A stretch of DNA of 64,000 nucleotides, from assembly GCF_050490315.1 (NCBI RefSeq), contig NZ_JBNPEO010000003.1, forward strand, positions 186,001 to 250,000. Reading direction: 5' to 3'. The notes beneath the pieces were generated by a model. The model searched no databases. It had not been told where the DNA came from and saw only the letters and a program-made list of their open reading frames with translations. Of this stretch, positions 8,501 through 16,351 are shown one piece after another; the first letter of the stretch is position 1; each line of letters opens with the position of its first letter. Origin of the DNA: JBNPEO01 sp050490315 (GTDB lineage: Bacteria > Actinomycetota > Actinomycetes > Actinomycetales > Micrococcaceae). The position numbers were made by a program, and so were the translations under genes.

Positions 8501-11500
8501 GATCATGCGACGGTTCCTCTCAGCCCCGAGCTAACTGCATCTCTGACGGCTCCCATACTGGAGTCGGTGCGCCGGGTCCTGCGAGAGCTTCCGGAGTTTA
8601 CTGATGCGGCCAAGCCCGGCCCGGATCATCCATGGAAGTTTGTCTCCACGGCCGGAAGCCAAGACCAAGAACGTGAGTTACTGGCCGCGGGGAACCGGAT
8701 CAACGCAGCCCTTAATGCTTTGTCCGGGACCAGTGGGCTCGAATCGATCCTGAACGCTGCCACGTCGCCAACTCAAATTGACACGCTGGCAGCCCTGTTG
8801 GAGAACCGCACCGTCCCAGTGGAGACGTTGGACGTAGTTCGCTCCGGAGACTGGTCTTCTTCTGCCGGCGAGCTCGAGCAGTTAGTTACCGCTTTCGCTT
8901 CCCTGCACCACCCAGGGCTGGAGCAAGTAGTGCCCGGTGCCATGGACTTGCCATTGAACGAAGTCCTAGGTCGCGCTCATCAAGCAGCGGCTTCCGGTTT
9001 CTGGGGACGCAAGAAACGTTTGCTGTTGGTGGCGTCTGAACTTCATCCAGTTCTCATCCCGGGGGCTGTGATTGGGCACAAGGAATTGGTGCCGCTGTTG
9101 GAGCGGCTCGTTGCGGTGCAGCAGGAAGTTTCGCGCCTTCGCACCAGCCGTGGTTCTCTGCCAGGTTTGCCGACGGACAGCAGGTGGAACCCGCTGGTAT
9201 CGGATGCACAGGCGGAGCTGCGGCACCGAATTTCTTGGTTGCGTTGGGCAGCTCAAGCGGTGCAGCCTGCCGCGGAAAACTCTGGCGTCGACTTCCAAAG
9301 CGAGCTTCGGGCGTTCCTTAATGCTTCGCCAGCCGTCCACGAAAATATTGTCAGTTGGCTGCGCGAACTATCCCAAGCTTGGGGCGCTCTCTTGAATGCT
9401 CAGGGTGTGGACGGTACCGAGATGAGGGGTTGGCTGGGTGAGCATGGATTCCTGAAACGCTGGGCTGAGACCTCTGTGGTTCGACGGCTGGAGCCAGTTG
9501 GCTCGGGCTCACTCACGAGGTGGTTGGAGCTGCTTCGCCACGTGGAACCATTGAGCGCGGGCAAGCTGCTGGATGTCCGGAGATCCATATTGGATGGCGA
9601 ATTAGATCCCGACGACGGCGCCGCGGCTTTTGAGCGTGGTTTGGCTGAGGGGTCCTTGCTCGAGAGGCAGCTGGCAACTGGGCTGGCCGACTTTGACGCC
9701 GTGGTTCATGACCGGACTATCGATCGCTTCACCAACCGAGCCGAAACGGTGAGGGAATTGCTGAAGACGAATCTGGCCTCTGGCGTGTTGGCATCCCGGA
9801 CAGTCTCATCGTGGACGAGCTCCGGCCGCATGGGTGAGCTGCAACGGCAGCTGACGCGCCAACGAGGTGGAATGTCCGTGCGGACCTTGATGGAAAACTA
9901 CGCCGATCTCATTGCGGGGATCATGCCATGCACCCTGGTTAGCCCGGACTCGGTGGCTCGCTTTTTCCCGGCCAAGGCCGGGTTGTTCGACATCGTGGTC
10001 TTTGACGAGGCCTCGCAAATCCGTGTGGCCGACGCTGTTGGTGCCATGGGCCGCGGGGCGTCCGTGGTGGTGGTTGGTGACAGCAAGCAAATGCCACCAA
10101 CGTCCTTCGCAGAGGTTTCCTCTGATTCAGGGAGTGACGGGGACTCTGAAATTGCAGTCGTTGAAGACATGGAATCCATCCTCTCCGAGAGTGTGGAAGC
10201 GCGGGTTCCGAGGCAGTGGCTGTCCTGGCACTACCGCAGCCAAGACGAATCGTTGATCGCTTTCAGTAACCAACAGTATTACGAAAGCAAGCTTTCCTCT
10301 TTCCCGGCGCCGTCCCATGGGGAATCCAATGCTGGCATTCATGGACATGGAGTGAACTTCATTAGGGTGGACGGGCAGTTCCACCGCTCCGGCCCCTCGA
10401 AGGTTCTCAGGACTAACCCCGTAGAAGCGGCCGCCGTGGTTGCCGAGATTCGCCGACGGTTTGATGCTGAGCCTGCGCTCACCCCGTCAGTAGGCGTGGT
10501 GACTTTCAACTTGCAACAGCGCGCCTTGATCGAAGGGCTGCTACGGGACACAGAGGACCCCCGTATCGTGGCGGCATTGGATGAGAACTCCGAGGGACTT
10601 TTCGTCAAGAACCTGGAGAATGTCCAAGGCGACGAGCGGGATGTCATTTTGTTCTCAACGGGATTCAGCAAGAACGACAAAGGATATTTGCCGCTGAACT
10701 TCGGCCCCTTAAACCGTGCCGGGGGCGAGCGCAGGCTCAACGTGGCTGTAACTCGCGCCCGCCGCCAGGTGATTGTGTTCTCAAGTTTTAGTCCAGCCGA
10801 TTTGCGCTCGGAAGACACCAGCTCGTTAGGTATCAAACACCTGCGCTCTTACCTGGACCTTGCCGAGAAAGGGACGTCAGCGCTGCCGTATGACGGTCTC
10901 CGTGTTCCGAGTATTGACCTCCATAGGGAAGAGATCGCAGATGCCCTCCGTGACCGTGGGTTCAGTGTGTCATCGGATATCGGGCTCTCTGAGTTCAAGG
11001 TTGATTTGAGCATCGCTTTGGCCGACGATCCTAAACGTCAGCTGATGGCGATTCTGTTGGACGGACCTGCCTGGGCAGCTCGCAGAACCGCGGGGGATCG
11101 CGACGGGCTTCCTCGAGATGTCCTGACTCGGATGATGCGGTGGCCTGCGGTAGAGAGGATCTGGTTGCCGTCATGGTTGGCGGATAGCGAAGCGGTTCTT
11201 GACCGGCTCGAGCTGGCCCTACACGAAGCTGCCACTCAACAGTTGGCTGATGGCCCAGTCACAGCTGAGTCGCAGATGGCAAGGGTGCCCCAGATTCGGA
11301 GCGCTTCAGAGGCTCCGGCGCGGGAGGTTCTCCGCGAGAGCATGGGCGTTCGTAGCCAATCGTTCGACCAGATCAAGCATGCGTTCACAGCTGTCCCTGC
11401 GGTTCCTGTCTATCCCACGACTCCTGCAGTTCCCACGACTCCTGCAGTTCCCGCGGCCCCAGCCGGACCAGCGGTCACGAAAGCGTTCGACGGCGACAGG

Positions 11501-12049
11501 TACGTACCGTGGACGGTACAGACCTTCGGTACGACTGACGTCCTGGATTCTCTTCAGACCAGGCGTTCCGTCGCAGCTGTCCGAGATGCCATTGGGGCAG
11601 TTGTTGCAGCCGAGGGACCAATTCACCGCGACCGCTTGGCCAAGCTCGTGTGTGCTGCATTCGGTCTCAACAAGGTCAACGATGCCCGGGCCAAGTCCGT
11701 GATTCGTCTGATCCAACCGTCAACTCACAGCGTTGATATCGATGGGTTCGTGTGGGAAGCATCAGTGGATCGGGCGGCTTGGAGCGCGTTCCGAGCAAAT
11801 GGTGCCGAGACTGTGCGGAAACCTGAACACATTAGTGTTGTGGAACTTCGCAACGCGATGGTGGACATTGTGGGCGCAACGGGCGGGCTTTCCGTGGACG
11901 AGCTGCATCGGGAAACGATCCAGACCTTCGGCGGCAAGCGCAGAACTGTGGGCATTACGGCACGCTTGAACGAAGGCCTGCAGCACGCGTTGGATACTGG
12001 AAAGTTAGAACTGCGAGGCGACCTCGTGCATTTGGGAACGCACTACTAA
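5540..12049 (+). CDS. Giant HEPN-DUF4011-SF1 helicase-nuclease-DUF3320 protein (Hhe-like defence)
   Basis: 2169 residues. Domains in order: a Swt1-type HEPN-like domain (1-135) with RNLWAH (Arg95-His100, the RxxxxH RNase motif); a beta-rich segment (about 185-310); a transglutaminase-like domain (about 340-440) with GTC (Cys401) and KGH (His427); DUF4011 from about 560 (KNALLDLSLRNRLINF); an SF1 helicase with Walker A GPPGTGKS (862-869), Walker B DEAS (1489-1492), GDERD near 1697 and NVAVTRAR near 1735; a Vsr/MTES_1575-like nuclease region (about 1795-1885); a Pro-rich linker with an exact 18-bp tandem repeat (11414-11449); and DUF3320 at the C-terminus. The DUF4011-helicase-Vsr-DUF3320 order is known from Hhe-type antiphage proteins; the defence role here is inferred. 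The nuclease core shows ILLDG where related enzymes often have a charged residue, so its activity is uncertain. Confidence 0.85.
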   Translation: MSLSNREYVGRVLEVLALGLEPYIALTIGAVAPGVEWTRLVEHKDETAGRTAKNYSSKDLSVQLRIMTESMGSLGYPFNLPHDARSYVSEIRQARNLWAHNEAFDDPDTFRILDTAVRLAKTIGLESAHSELVAVLNGYQHRAAETQEDLAAEVPPGDVFPNELPEPVEEPSEAASLPSVVVQVTTAEFLSYAMAHNGFRFVRQVKITNNGAEIRGALVQIEATALSGRISGDFQQYVDLAAGQTITLDDLNVPVQATTMYELADKQTGRVLVTVQSVGADSVATEIGRAEADLTLLPAQLWVAGRGLVSYEFLASYVQPHHPSITKLISKAADFLGATTGSASFDGYIADGDRVDQIVFAIAQAMSSHDIRYSMPPASWGLEGQQVRTPEQVLEGRLGTCLDTTLVLAAALESSGIRPLLWMVKGHAFLGYWREESALSTAASDDAAELVSLVQRGYIGLIETTLLTGNQPVSRAALSSSPVNKYVESGNDEILAVTDVWRARHDGIFPLPARTVSADGNHLVVNYVPESKTTPTLPQKTSRSGGMSKAAVEVPHRVVQWKNALLDLSLRNRLINFTDTARFPLAVPTAWMGAFEDLISNGTSVSMLPSNQISAIHQERGIRFGRDLPQDELAELLSSKKAVFAEVTEDGYSTKMRGLAYKAKTQLEETGANNLYLAIGSLLWELDGRALRSPLVLVPVKLTSAGKNGLYRVTLDETGQSTPNYCLLEKLAQSHDLRIPGLAVPEEDGAGIDLDAAFAAVREAVSAKGLAFRVENTVDLSMLQFAKFRLWKDLDENWKEFGSNRLVNHLIHTPTELFSDSIPVTPDVDLDALAAQCPIPADSSQLEAVASAVAGQTFVLEGPPGTGKSQTITNLLTRAIVEGKRVLFVAEKRAALDVVQRRLEDVGMGPFSLDLHDKGSKPVVVRAQIKHALEMRLAADSQRLETASTDLASARRGLIRYAHNVHEENGAQLSLYTARTKALTYDPDHATVPLSPELTASLTAPILESVRRVLRELPEFTDAAKPGPDHPWKFVSTAGSQDQERELLAAGNRINAALNALSGTSGLESILNAATSPTQIDTLAALLENRTVPVETLDVVRSGDWSSSAGELEQLVTAFASLHHPGLEQVVPGAMDLPLNEVLGRAHQAAASGFWGRKKRLLLVASELHPVLIPGAVIGHKELVPLLERLVAVQQEVSRLRTSRGSLPGLPTDSRWNPLVSDAQAELRHRISWLRWAAQAVQPAAENSGVDFQSELRAFLNASPAVHENIVSWLRELSQAWGALLNAQGVDGTEMRGWLGEHGFLKRWAETSVVRRLEPVGSGSLTRWLELLRHVEPLSAGKLLDVRRSILDGELDPDDGAAAFERGLAEGSLLERQLATGLADFDAVVHDRTIDRFTNRAETVRELLKTNLASGVLASRTVSSWTSSGRMGELQRQLTRQRGGMSVRTLMENYADLIAGIMPCTLVSPDSVARFFPAKAGLFDIVVFDEASQIRVADAVGAMGRGASVVVVGDSKQMPPTSFAEVSSDSGSDGDSEIAVVEDMESILSESVEARVPRQWLSWHYRSQDESLIAFSNQQYYESKLSSFPAPSHGESNAGIHGHGVNFIRVDGQFHRSGPSKVLRTNPVEAAAVVAEIRRRFDAEPALTPSVGVVTFNLQQRALIEGLLRDTEDPRIVAALDENSEGLFVKNLENVQGDERDVILFSTGFSKNDKGYLPLNFGPLNRAGGERRLNVAVTRARRQVIVFSSFSPADLRSEDTSSLGIKHLRSYLDLAEKGTSALPYDGLRVPSIDLHREEIADALRDRGFSVSSDIGLSEFKVDLSIALADDPKRQLMAILLDGPAWAARRTAGDRDGLPRDVLTRMMRWPAVERIWLPSWLADSEAVLDRLELALHEAATQQLADGPVTAESQMARVPQIRSASEAPAREVLRESMGVRSQSFDQIKHAFTAVPAVPVYPTTPAVPTTPAVPAAPAGPAVTKAFDGDRYVPWTVQTFGTTDVLDSLQTRRSVAAVRDAIGAVVAAEGPIHRDRLAKLVCAAFGLNKVNDARAKSVIRLIQPSTHSVDIDGFVWEASVDRAAWSAFRANGAETVRKPEHISVVELRNAMVDIVGATGGLSVDELHRETIQTFGGKRRTVGITARLNEGLQHALDTGKLELRGDLVHLGTHY

Positions 12050-12071
12050 CTGGTGGGCTGCAAGTGAATTG

Positions 12072-12105
12072 ATAACCATTTCTCGAAAATACCGAGATTG
12101 GTTAT
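12072..12105. repeat. Inverted repeat beside R2 (echo of the AbiE-like operator)
   Basis: ATAACCA and TGGTTAT arms, extended inward by TTTCTCG/CGAGA with one gap. The same outer arms occur at 13599-13632, next to R3. It lies 22 bp after the giant gene's stop and 10 bp before R2. It may be a duplicated regulator-binding site. Confidence 0.55.
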
Positions 12106-12114
12106 ATCCTCCCG

Positions 12115-12168
12115 ACCCAACCACGACGGCGGGCGGCCAGCGTGCGCTAGCCGCCCGCCGTCGTCGTG
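12115..12168. repeat. Repeat R2 (hairpin copy, probable bidirectional terminator)
   Basis: 54 bp identical to the left part of R3 (13688-13741) except one base, and to R1 except one base. It forms a GC-rich hairpin between two convergent genes, so here it could work as a terminator. It ends 2 bp before the stop codon of the nucleotidyltransferase-like gene. Confidence 0.75.
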
Positions 12169-12170
12169 TT

Positions 12171-12581
12171 CTAGGCAGGGTTTGGGATGTGATGCTGGAT
12201 CAGGGCAGCGAGTCTTGCCGGCCTGGCGATGGCCTTCAAGATAAGGGCGGCTTGGACGTCGGGCACTGGAACTGTAAAGCTCAGGTCGCTGCCGTCATGG
12301 AAGAGAACCTTGGCATTCACGAGGAGAGGGCTTTGGGAGAGGGCGAAGGAAAGTCCCGGGATTGCGTCAAATCCGCGGCCATTGATGACGTTAGTTTCTA
12401 CTTTGCCCAACAATTCTTGCGGTATCAGAACGTCGACGATGATCTCTCCGTTAAGTTCATCCTGGCGGATGTAATGGTTGCCGGTGGTGTCTGTGTCGAT
12501 GCCGGCTGCGGCGACATCGGCCAAGGCGCGGTAGCCCAGATCTGAAGCATGAGACAAGGAGATAATGCTGACGGTTTTCAT
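12171..12581 (-). CDS. Shortened AbiEii-like nucleotidyltransferase-family protein
   Basis: 136 residues. Its start overlaps the stop of the upstream regulator gene by 4 bp (ATGA), the usual coupling of AbiE-type pairs. Visible: DTDTT (29-33), which may be a relic of the nucleotidyltransferase Asp-x-Asp motif; VDVLIP (49-54); and a C-terminal VQAALILKAIARPAR stretch like the part of AbiEii/DUF1814-type proteins before their KD...D motif. Full proteins are about 200-280 residues, so this one lacks much of the N-terminal core and the C-terminal tail, which ends right at R2. It is probably a decayed or minimal toxin. The family call rests on pattern and context only. Confidence 0.5.
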   Translation of the reverse strand: MKTVSIISLSHASDLGYRALADVAAAGIDTDTTGNHYIRQDELNGEIIVDVLIPQELLGKVETNVINGRGFDAIPGLSFALSQSPLLVNAKVLFHDGSDLSFTVPVPDVQAALILKAIARPARLAALIQHHIPNPA

Positions 12582-13561
12582 TGTGTGGCCCCGGCCAGGA
12601 TTGCCCGCTGCAGGTGTTCAACCGCATCGGGACTGTCAGGCGCTGTGGCTTGCGCTAGCTCCCACAACGTCAGTAGTGGATCGGCGAGCCGAAAGCCGTC
12701 GTGGATCGTTGGGGACGCGGTCCGCCACAGGCTCTGATCCTCGGGAATCACGGAGAGGAAGGTGGCCTCGGACTTCGTAGCTGGACTGAATCCAGCCTCG
12801 CCAAGATCGACCATCTGGCTGACGTACATAGTTGCGGTGCTAGGCAGACGCCACGGTGCGTAAACGTCCGCAGCCACATCTCCAGACGCCAGAGGGTTGG
12901 CGCTAACCTCTGCAGCAAAGTCGCTGGCACGGCGTGACTGCTCGTGGACGGAACCGAGACCGTACCAGTAGGTGACCGCGCCTCCAGGGCCGGGATAGGT
13001 CTGGAGAAACAGATCTAGGAGCCGCTCCCGGTCGAGGGATGACCACCCTTGCGAGGTCCGCTCGACTAAATTGCCTAAGTGTTTGAGATTCTTCACGACG
13101 GCTGGCTGGCTGGTCCCGCAGAGCTCGGCCAGCTCCCTTTGCTTCAGCGGGTTAGTAGCAGTTAGGAGCGAGCGAATCAGCGCGTACCGGCCCCACGCCG
13201 GCTTTCCCTGCGCAGCGGCCGGGTCCAGCGTCGTGTCACCGGTTTGCGGAAGCAGCAGCTCCGTCCCGTCAATAATGAGCGACTCGGGACTGAGGCCGAC
13301 TAGGTCCACTTGACCCGAGTGAGCTGCTTGTACAAGGGACTTTGTGGGTCTTGGGGTGGCAATCAGAAGCTTGGACTTATGACTGGCCACTAGGTTCTCC
13401 ACTGCGCTCGGGGTCGGCGCAACTGGGTACGATTTCATCCGCACAATAAGCGTTGAGGAGTCCGGGAGAATCAGCGCAAGCGCATCGAGTCCGCCACCGG
13501 AGATGCGAACGCCGGCGCGGCGCAAGGTTTGTAAAGCCCGAGTATTTAAATCCTGTTGCAT
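12578..13561 (-). CDS. AbiEi-like antitoxin/regulator with winged HTH
   Basis: 327 residues from the ATG at 13561. A longer frame runs to 13744, but it would include the promoter and part of R3. Residues about 140-170 form a winged helix-turn-helix (LKQRELAELCGTSQPAVVKNLKHL), preceded by a domain with LLIATPRPT and VDLVGLSPE of the kind found in actinobacterial AbiEi-type antitoxins. The C-terminal half (ADVYAPWRLPSTATMYV...) also fits that group. It is coupled to the downstream shortened nucleotidyltransferase gene. It probably represses its own promoter through the inverted repeat overlapping it. The type IV toxin-antitoxin assignment is inferred. Confidence 0.6.
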   Translation of the reverse strand: MQQDLNTRALQTLRRAGVRISGGGLDALALILPDSSTLIVRMKSYPVAPTPSAVENLVASHKSKLLIATPRPTKSLVQAAHSGQVDLVGLSPESLIIDGTELLLPQTGDTTLDPAAAQGKPAWGRYALIRSLLTATNPLKQRELAELCGTSQPAVVKNLKHLGNLVERTSQGWSSLDRERLLDLFLQTYPGPGGAVTYWYGLGSVHEQSRRASDFAAEVSANPLASGDVAADVYAPWRLPSTATMYVSQMVDLGEAGFSPATKSEATFLSVIPEDQSLWRTASPTIHDGFRLADPLLTLWELAQATAPDSPDAVEHLQRAILAGATQ

Positions 13562-13593
13562 GTTGAGTCCAAGGAGTCGGCAGGCCTGACGAG

Positions 13594-13632
13594 TATTTAT
13601 AACCAATTTTAGGAAAAACCAATTATGGTTAT
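13594..13632 (-). promoter_or_regulatory. Promoter with overlapping inverted-repeat operator
   Basis: On the reverse strand TTGGTT (13617-13622) and TAAATA (13594-13599) are separated by 17 bp, a good sigma-70-type promoter. The inverted repeat ATAACCAATTTT ... AATTATGGTTAT (13599-13632) covers both elements, fitting autorepression by the AbiEi-like protein. The predicted leader is very short (about 26 bases). Confidence 0.6.
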
Positions 13633-13684
13633 ATTTTCTCTCGAATGGCCGTGAAAGTCCAGTGGCAGGGCCATCGTCTCTGCC

Positions 13685-13781
13685 GTTACCCAACCACGAC
13701 GGCGGGCGGCCAGTGTGCGCTAGCCGCCCGCCGTCGTCGTGCATTCAGCCTGCGAAAGGCAGGCGCCGCTGGGCTTAAGCG
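13685..13781. repeat. Repeat R3 (right 97-bp direct repeat; phoD terminator)
   Basis: Matches R1 over 97 bp with four mismatches. It overlaps the last 7 bases of phoD (stop codon at 13775-13777) and holds the hairpin just downstream of it, so this copy looks like the original phoD transcription terminator. R1 is then the duplicate. Confidence 0.85.
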
Positions 13782-15370
13782 GACAGCCCCGGCACACCGT
13801 CCTGGATCACGAAGGAGGCTTTGGTGCTGACCGGGGCGCCCGGCGTCCTGACGTAGTCCAAGGTGCGGAAGTCTGCGGTCATCGCGTCCTTAGTGATCTT
13901 GGTGTTTACGTAGCCGCGATTGTCGTTGTAGAACTTCAGGTGCGGGTTCCACGCCATCACCGGATCAGTGGTTGCACCGTTTCCATCACCGGTAGAGGAG
14001 ATGGCCGTGCATACCAGTTCGGAGCCGACCACAGGGGCGGACGGGTCCTTGTAATCCACCTTGACGTCGTTAGCCCAGTTGCGGTGAACATCACCGGTGA
14101 GGACGACGGCGTTGCGAACGTTCGCGTCCACCCAGCCTTGGGTGATGCGACGGCGGGAGGCTGCGTAACCGTCCCAGCCGTCCATTGAGACGTCGTCCAC
14201 GGTGAGGGACTGTGCACGGTCTCGCTCGGCGAAGTACACCTGCTGGCCCAAAATGTCCCACCGTTGGGTGGAGTTTTTGAAGCCGTCCAGCAGCCACTTT
14301 TCCTGTTGGCCGCCGGTAATGGTGCGGTTCTCGGCGAACCGCTCGGTGACGTTTTTTTGCCAGCCGTCCCCGGCGAGCTGATCGTCGCGGTACTGCCGGG
14401 TGTCCATCATGTGGAAGTTAGCCAGCTGACCCCACTGGATGGTGCGGTAGATCTGCATGTCCACGCCGGACGGAACTGAGGAGGCGCGCAAGGGCATGTT
14501 CTCGTAGTACGCACGGAAGGCTGCAGTTCGTCGTTGACGGAAGTGAGCGGTGGTGTCATTCAACTGGCTAGGGTCCGCATTTTCCGGGATCTCGTCGGCC
14601 CAGTTGTTGTCCACCTCGTGGTCATCCCAAACCACCAACCATGGTGCAATCGAGTGGGCCTCTTGCAGATCGGCGTCGGCCTTGTATTGGGCGTGCCGCT
14701 GACGGTAACTGGCCAGGTCGGTGGTCTCCGGGCCTGCGTGATCGCGAGGATTGCCGCCGGGGATCACGTAGCTGTCCTTTTTGTACTCGTATAGATAGTC
14801 GCCAAGGTGCAGGACAAGATCGGGATGATCTTGGGCCAGCCGCGAGTAGGCAGTGAAATAGCCGTGCTCGTACTGTGCGCAGCTGGCGAAAGCCATGGCC
14901 AACGCTGCGGGGGTTTCGTGTGGGGCAGGGCTGGTGAGGGTGCGGCCCACTGCGCTGATGTGCCGGCCGGTGCGGAAACGGTAGAAGTACTCGCGCCCCG
15001 GCTTTAGACCGCGCAAAACCACGTGCACCGAGTGAGCGTTTTCAATCCGGGCTAACTCCACACCGCGGGCAACAACCCTGCGCATGGACGAATCCTCGGC
15101 AACTTCCCAGGCGACGGCGACGTTGCGCGAGGGCATTCCGCCTAGTCCATCCTCGGCTAGTGGGTCCAGGGCAAGGCGTGTCCAGATCACAAAACCGTCC
15201 GGCCAAGGCTCACCGGAGGCGATGCCCAAAAGGAACGGATCGGCGCGAAGACCGGCGTCGTCCGCGATTGAGGTGGCAGCTGAATTGGCGACTGCTGCGC
15301 CGGGAAGGGCGGCCACGAGTCCGGCACCGAGGCCGACGGTCAGGAGGGATCTGCGAGAAATGTTATCCAT
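13775..15370 (-). CDS. phoD: PhoD-like alkaline phosphatase, Tat-exported
   Basis: 531 residues from the ATG at 15370, preceded by GAGAAG; an upstream in-frame ATG at 15448 is less likely. A twin-arginine signal is visible (SRRSLLTVGLGAGLVAAL, residues 5-22). The mature enzyme has PhoD metal-site motifs: HLGDYLYEY (Asp191), WDDHEVDNNW and TGDVHRNWAND. It hydrolyses phosphate mono- or diesters outside the membrane with Ca/Fe-type metal centres in known relatives. The terminator is repeat R3. Confidence 0.9.
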   Translation of the reverse strand: MDNISRRSLLTVGLGAGLVAALPGAAVANSAATSIADDAGLRADPFLLGIASGEPWPDGFVIWTRLALDPLAEDGLGGMPSRNVAVAWEVAEDSSMRRVVARGVELARIENAHSVHVVLRGLKPGREYFYRFRTGRHISAVGRTLTSPAPHETPAALAMAFASCAQYEHGYFTAYSRLAQDHPDLVLHLGDYLYEYKKDSYVIPGGNPRDHAGPETTDLASYRQRHAQYKADADLQEAHSIAPWLVVWDDHEVDNNWADEIPENADPSQLNDTTAHFRQRRTAAFRAYYENMPLRASSVPSGVDMQIYRTIQWGQLANFHMMDTRQYRDDQLAGDGWQKNVTERFAENRTITGGQQEKWLLDGFKNSTQRWDILGQQVYFAERDRAQSLTVDDVSMDGWDGYAASRRRITQGWVDANVRNAVVLTGDVHRNWANDVKVDYKDPSAPVVGSELVCTAISSTGDGNGATTDPVMAWNPHLKFYNDNRGYVNTKITKDAMTADFRTLDYVRTPGAPVSTKASFVIQDGVPGLSA

Positions 15371-15676
15371 GCTTCTCGACGCTAGTGAGGCCGGTTGGAC
15401 TGCTTGTGAGGCGCGCATGAATGGGTGGTGAACTGCGCGGGAAGACAACCCCTTGGTTCTATGGCTTCATTTTTGATCTGGCTTTGGTGGACGCGAAATG
15501 GAAAATGATGGACCTCGCCATAGATGAGTGAGGGGCATTTGGAGGCCATGTGACTTTCGCCCCAAGCGAGGGCGTGCTACAACCGAAGAAGCCTGTGGAT
15601 AACTTCTACATCGATTTTCCAAATTGATTAGGCTGAGTGAAGCTAGGCCAGAGCCGACGACCGGGGGACTCCTCTT
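15371..15676. other. Intergenic region between divergent phoD and DUF6318 genes
   Basis: 306 bp with the promoters of both flanking genes. A TGTGGATAA sequence at 15594-15602 matches a DnaA-box 9-mer but stands alone. No RNA gene or strong hairpin is seen. A PHO-type operator could not be recognised. Confidence 0.4.
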
Positions 15677-16342
15677 ATGACCACATTCGCACCGTTCACC
15701 AAGGGACTGACCAGTAAGCGCACGGCACTCGGGGCCGCTGCTGTTGTACTGATGATGGGCCTGGCTGGCTGCAATAGCCCGGCACCGTCGCCGTCTAGTT
15801 CGGGCTCCTCGGCTTCTTCGTCTAGTTCGGCTACCACTGCCAGTACGACGCCGACCGCGGCACCTACCGCTACTGCCGTGTATAAGCCGGCCACCGCGAA
15901 GGGCAAAGCGCAGAACGTGCCGTTGCCCGTTCTGCCAGCCGTGGGAAAGACGAACACCAAAGAAGGTGCCGAGGCGTTCGTGAAGTACTGGTTCGCGCTG
16001 CTCAGCTACGCCAATGAAACGGGCGACACTACACGCCTAACAAAACTGTCTGCGTCTACATGCCAACTTTGCAAACTGCAGATTGATGGTTTGGACTACT
16101 TTTTCGGGCAGGGGCGGTGGAAAGCTGGTGGGCAGATTTCCACGAAACGCGTGGAGGCGATTGGTGCGTTGACCCCTCAGCAGAACGTCACTCTTCAAGC
16201 AATCCAAGAGCCCGGTCAGTACTACCTTGCTGATGGCAGTGCGGAAAGGGCGGCCGAGGGGCGAACTAATACAGGCCTCGGCGCGACCGTCACGTTTTTA
16301 AATGGGGCATGGCAGATGACCGATCTCCGTGGACTGGCTTAG
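15677..16342 (+). CDS. DUF6318-family lipoprotein
   Basis: 221 residues. Lipoprotein signal with lipobox LAGC (Cys32), then a Ser/Thr/Ala-rich linker (about 35-75). The conserved domain begins with GAEAFVKYWFALLSYA and GDTTRLTKLSAS, followed by a CxxC pair (CQLCK), typical of actinobacterial DUF6318 proteins. Located on the outer face of the membrane. Function unknown. A secreted protein gene follows 9 bp downstream, so the two are probably co-transcribed. Confidence 0.82.
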   Translation: MTTFAPFTKGLTSKRTALGAAAVVLMMGLAGCNSPAPSPSSSGSSASSSSSATTASTTPTAAPTATAVYKPATAKGKAQNVPLPVLPAVGKTNTKEGAEAFVKYWFALLSYANETGDTTRLTKLSASTCQLCKLQIDGLDYFFGQGRWKAGGQISTKRVEAIGALTPQQNVTLQAIQEPGQYYLADGSAERAAEGRTNTGLGATVTFLNGAWQMTDLRGLA

Positions 16343-16351
16343 GAAGCCGAA

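Noticed and set aside
13562..13744. Longer start for the AbiEi-like protein (ATG-like start at 13744)
   Set aside because: It would translate the promoter/operator and R3 sequence; the extra residues look non-coding.
5332..13781. R1/R2/R3 considered as a CRISPR array
   Set aside because: Copies are kilobases apart with genes between, and each forms its own hairpin.
1162..15602. DnaA-box-like TTATCCACA at about 1162-1170 and 15594-15602
   Set aside because: Single isolated sites 14 kb apart, with no cluster, AT-rich unwinding region or dnaA/dnaN neighbours.
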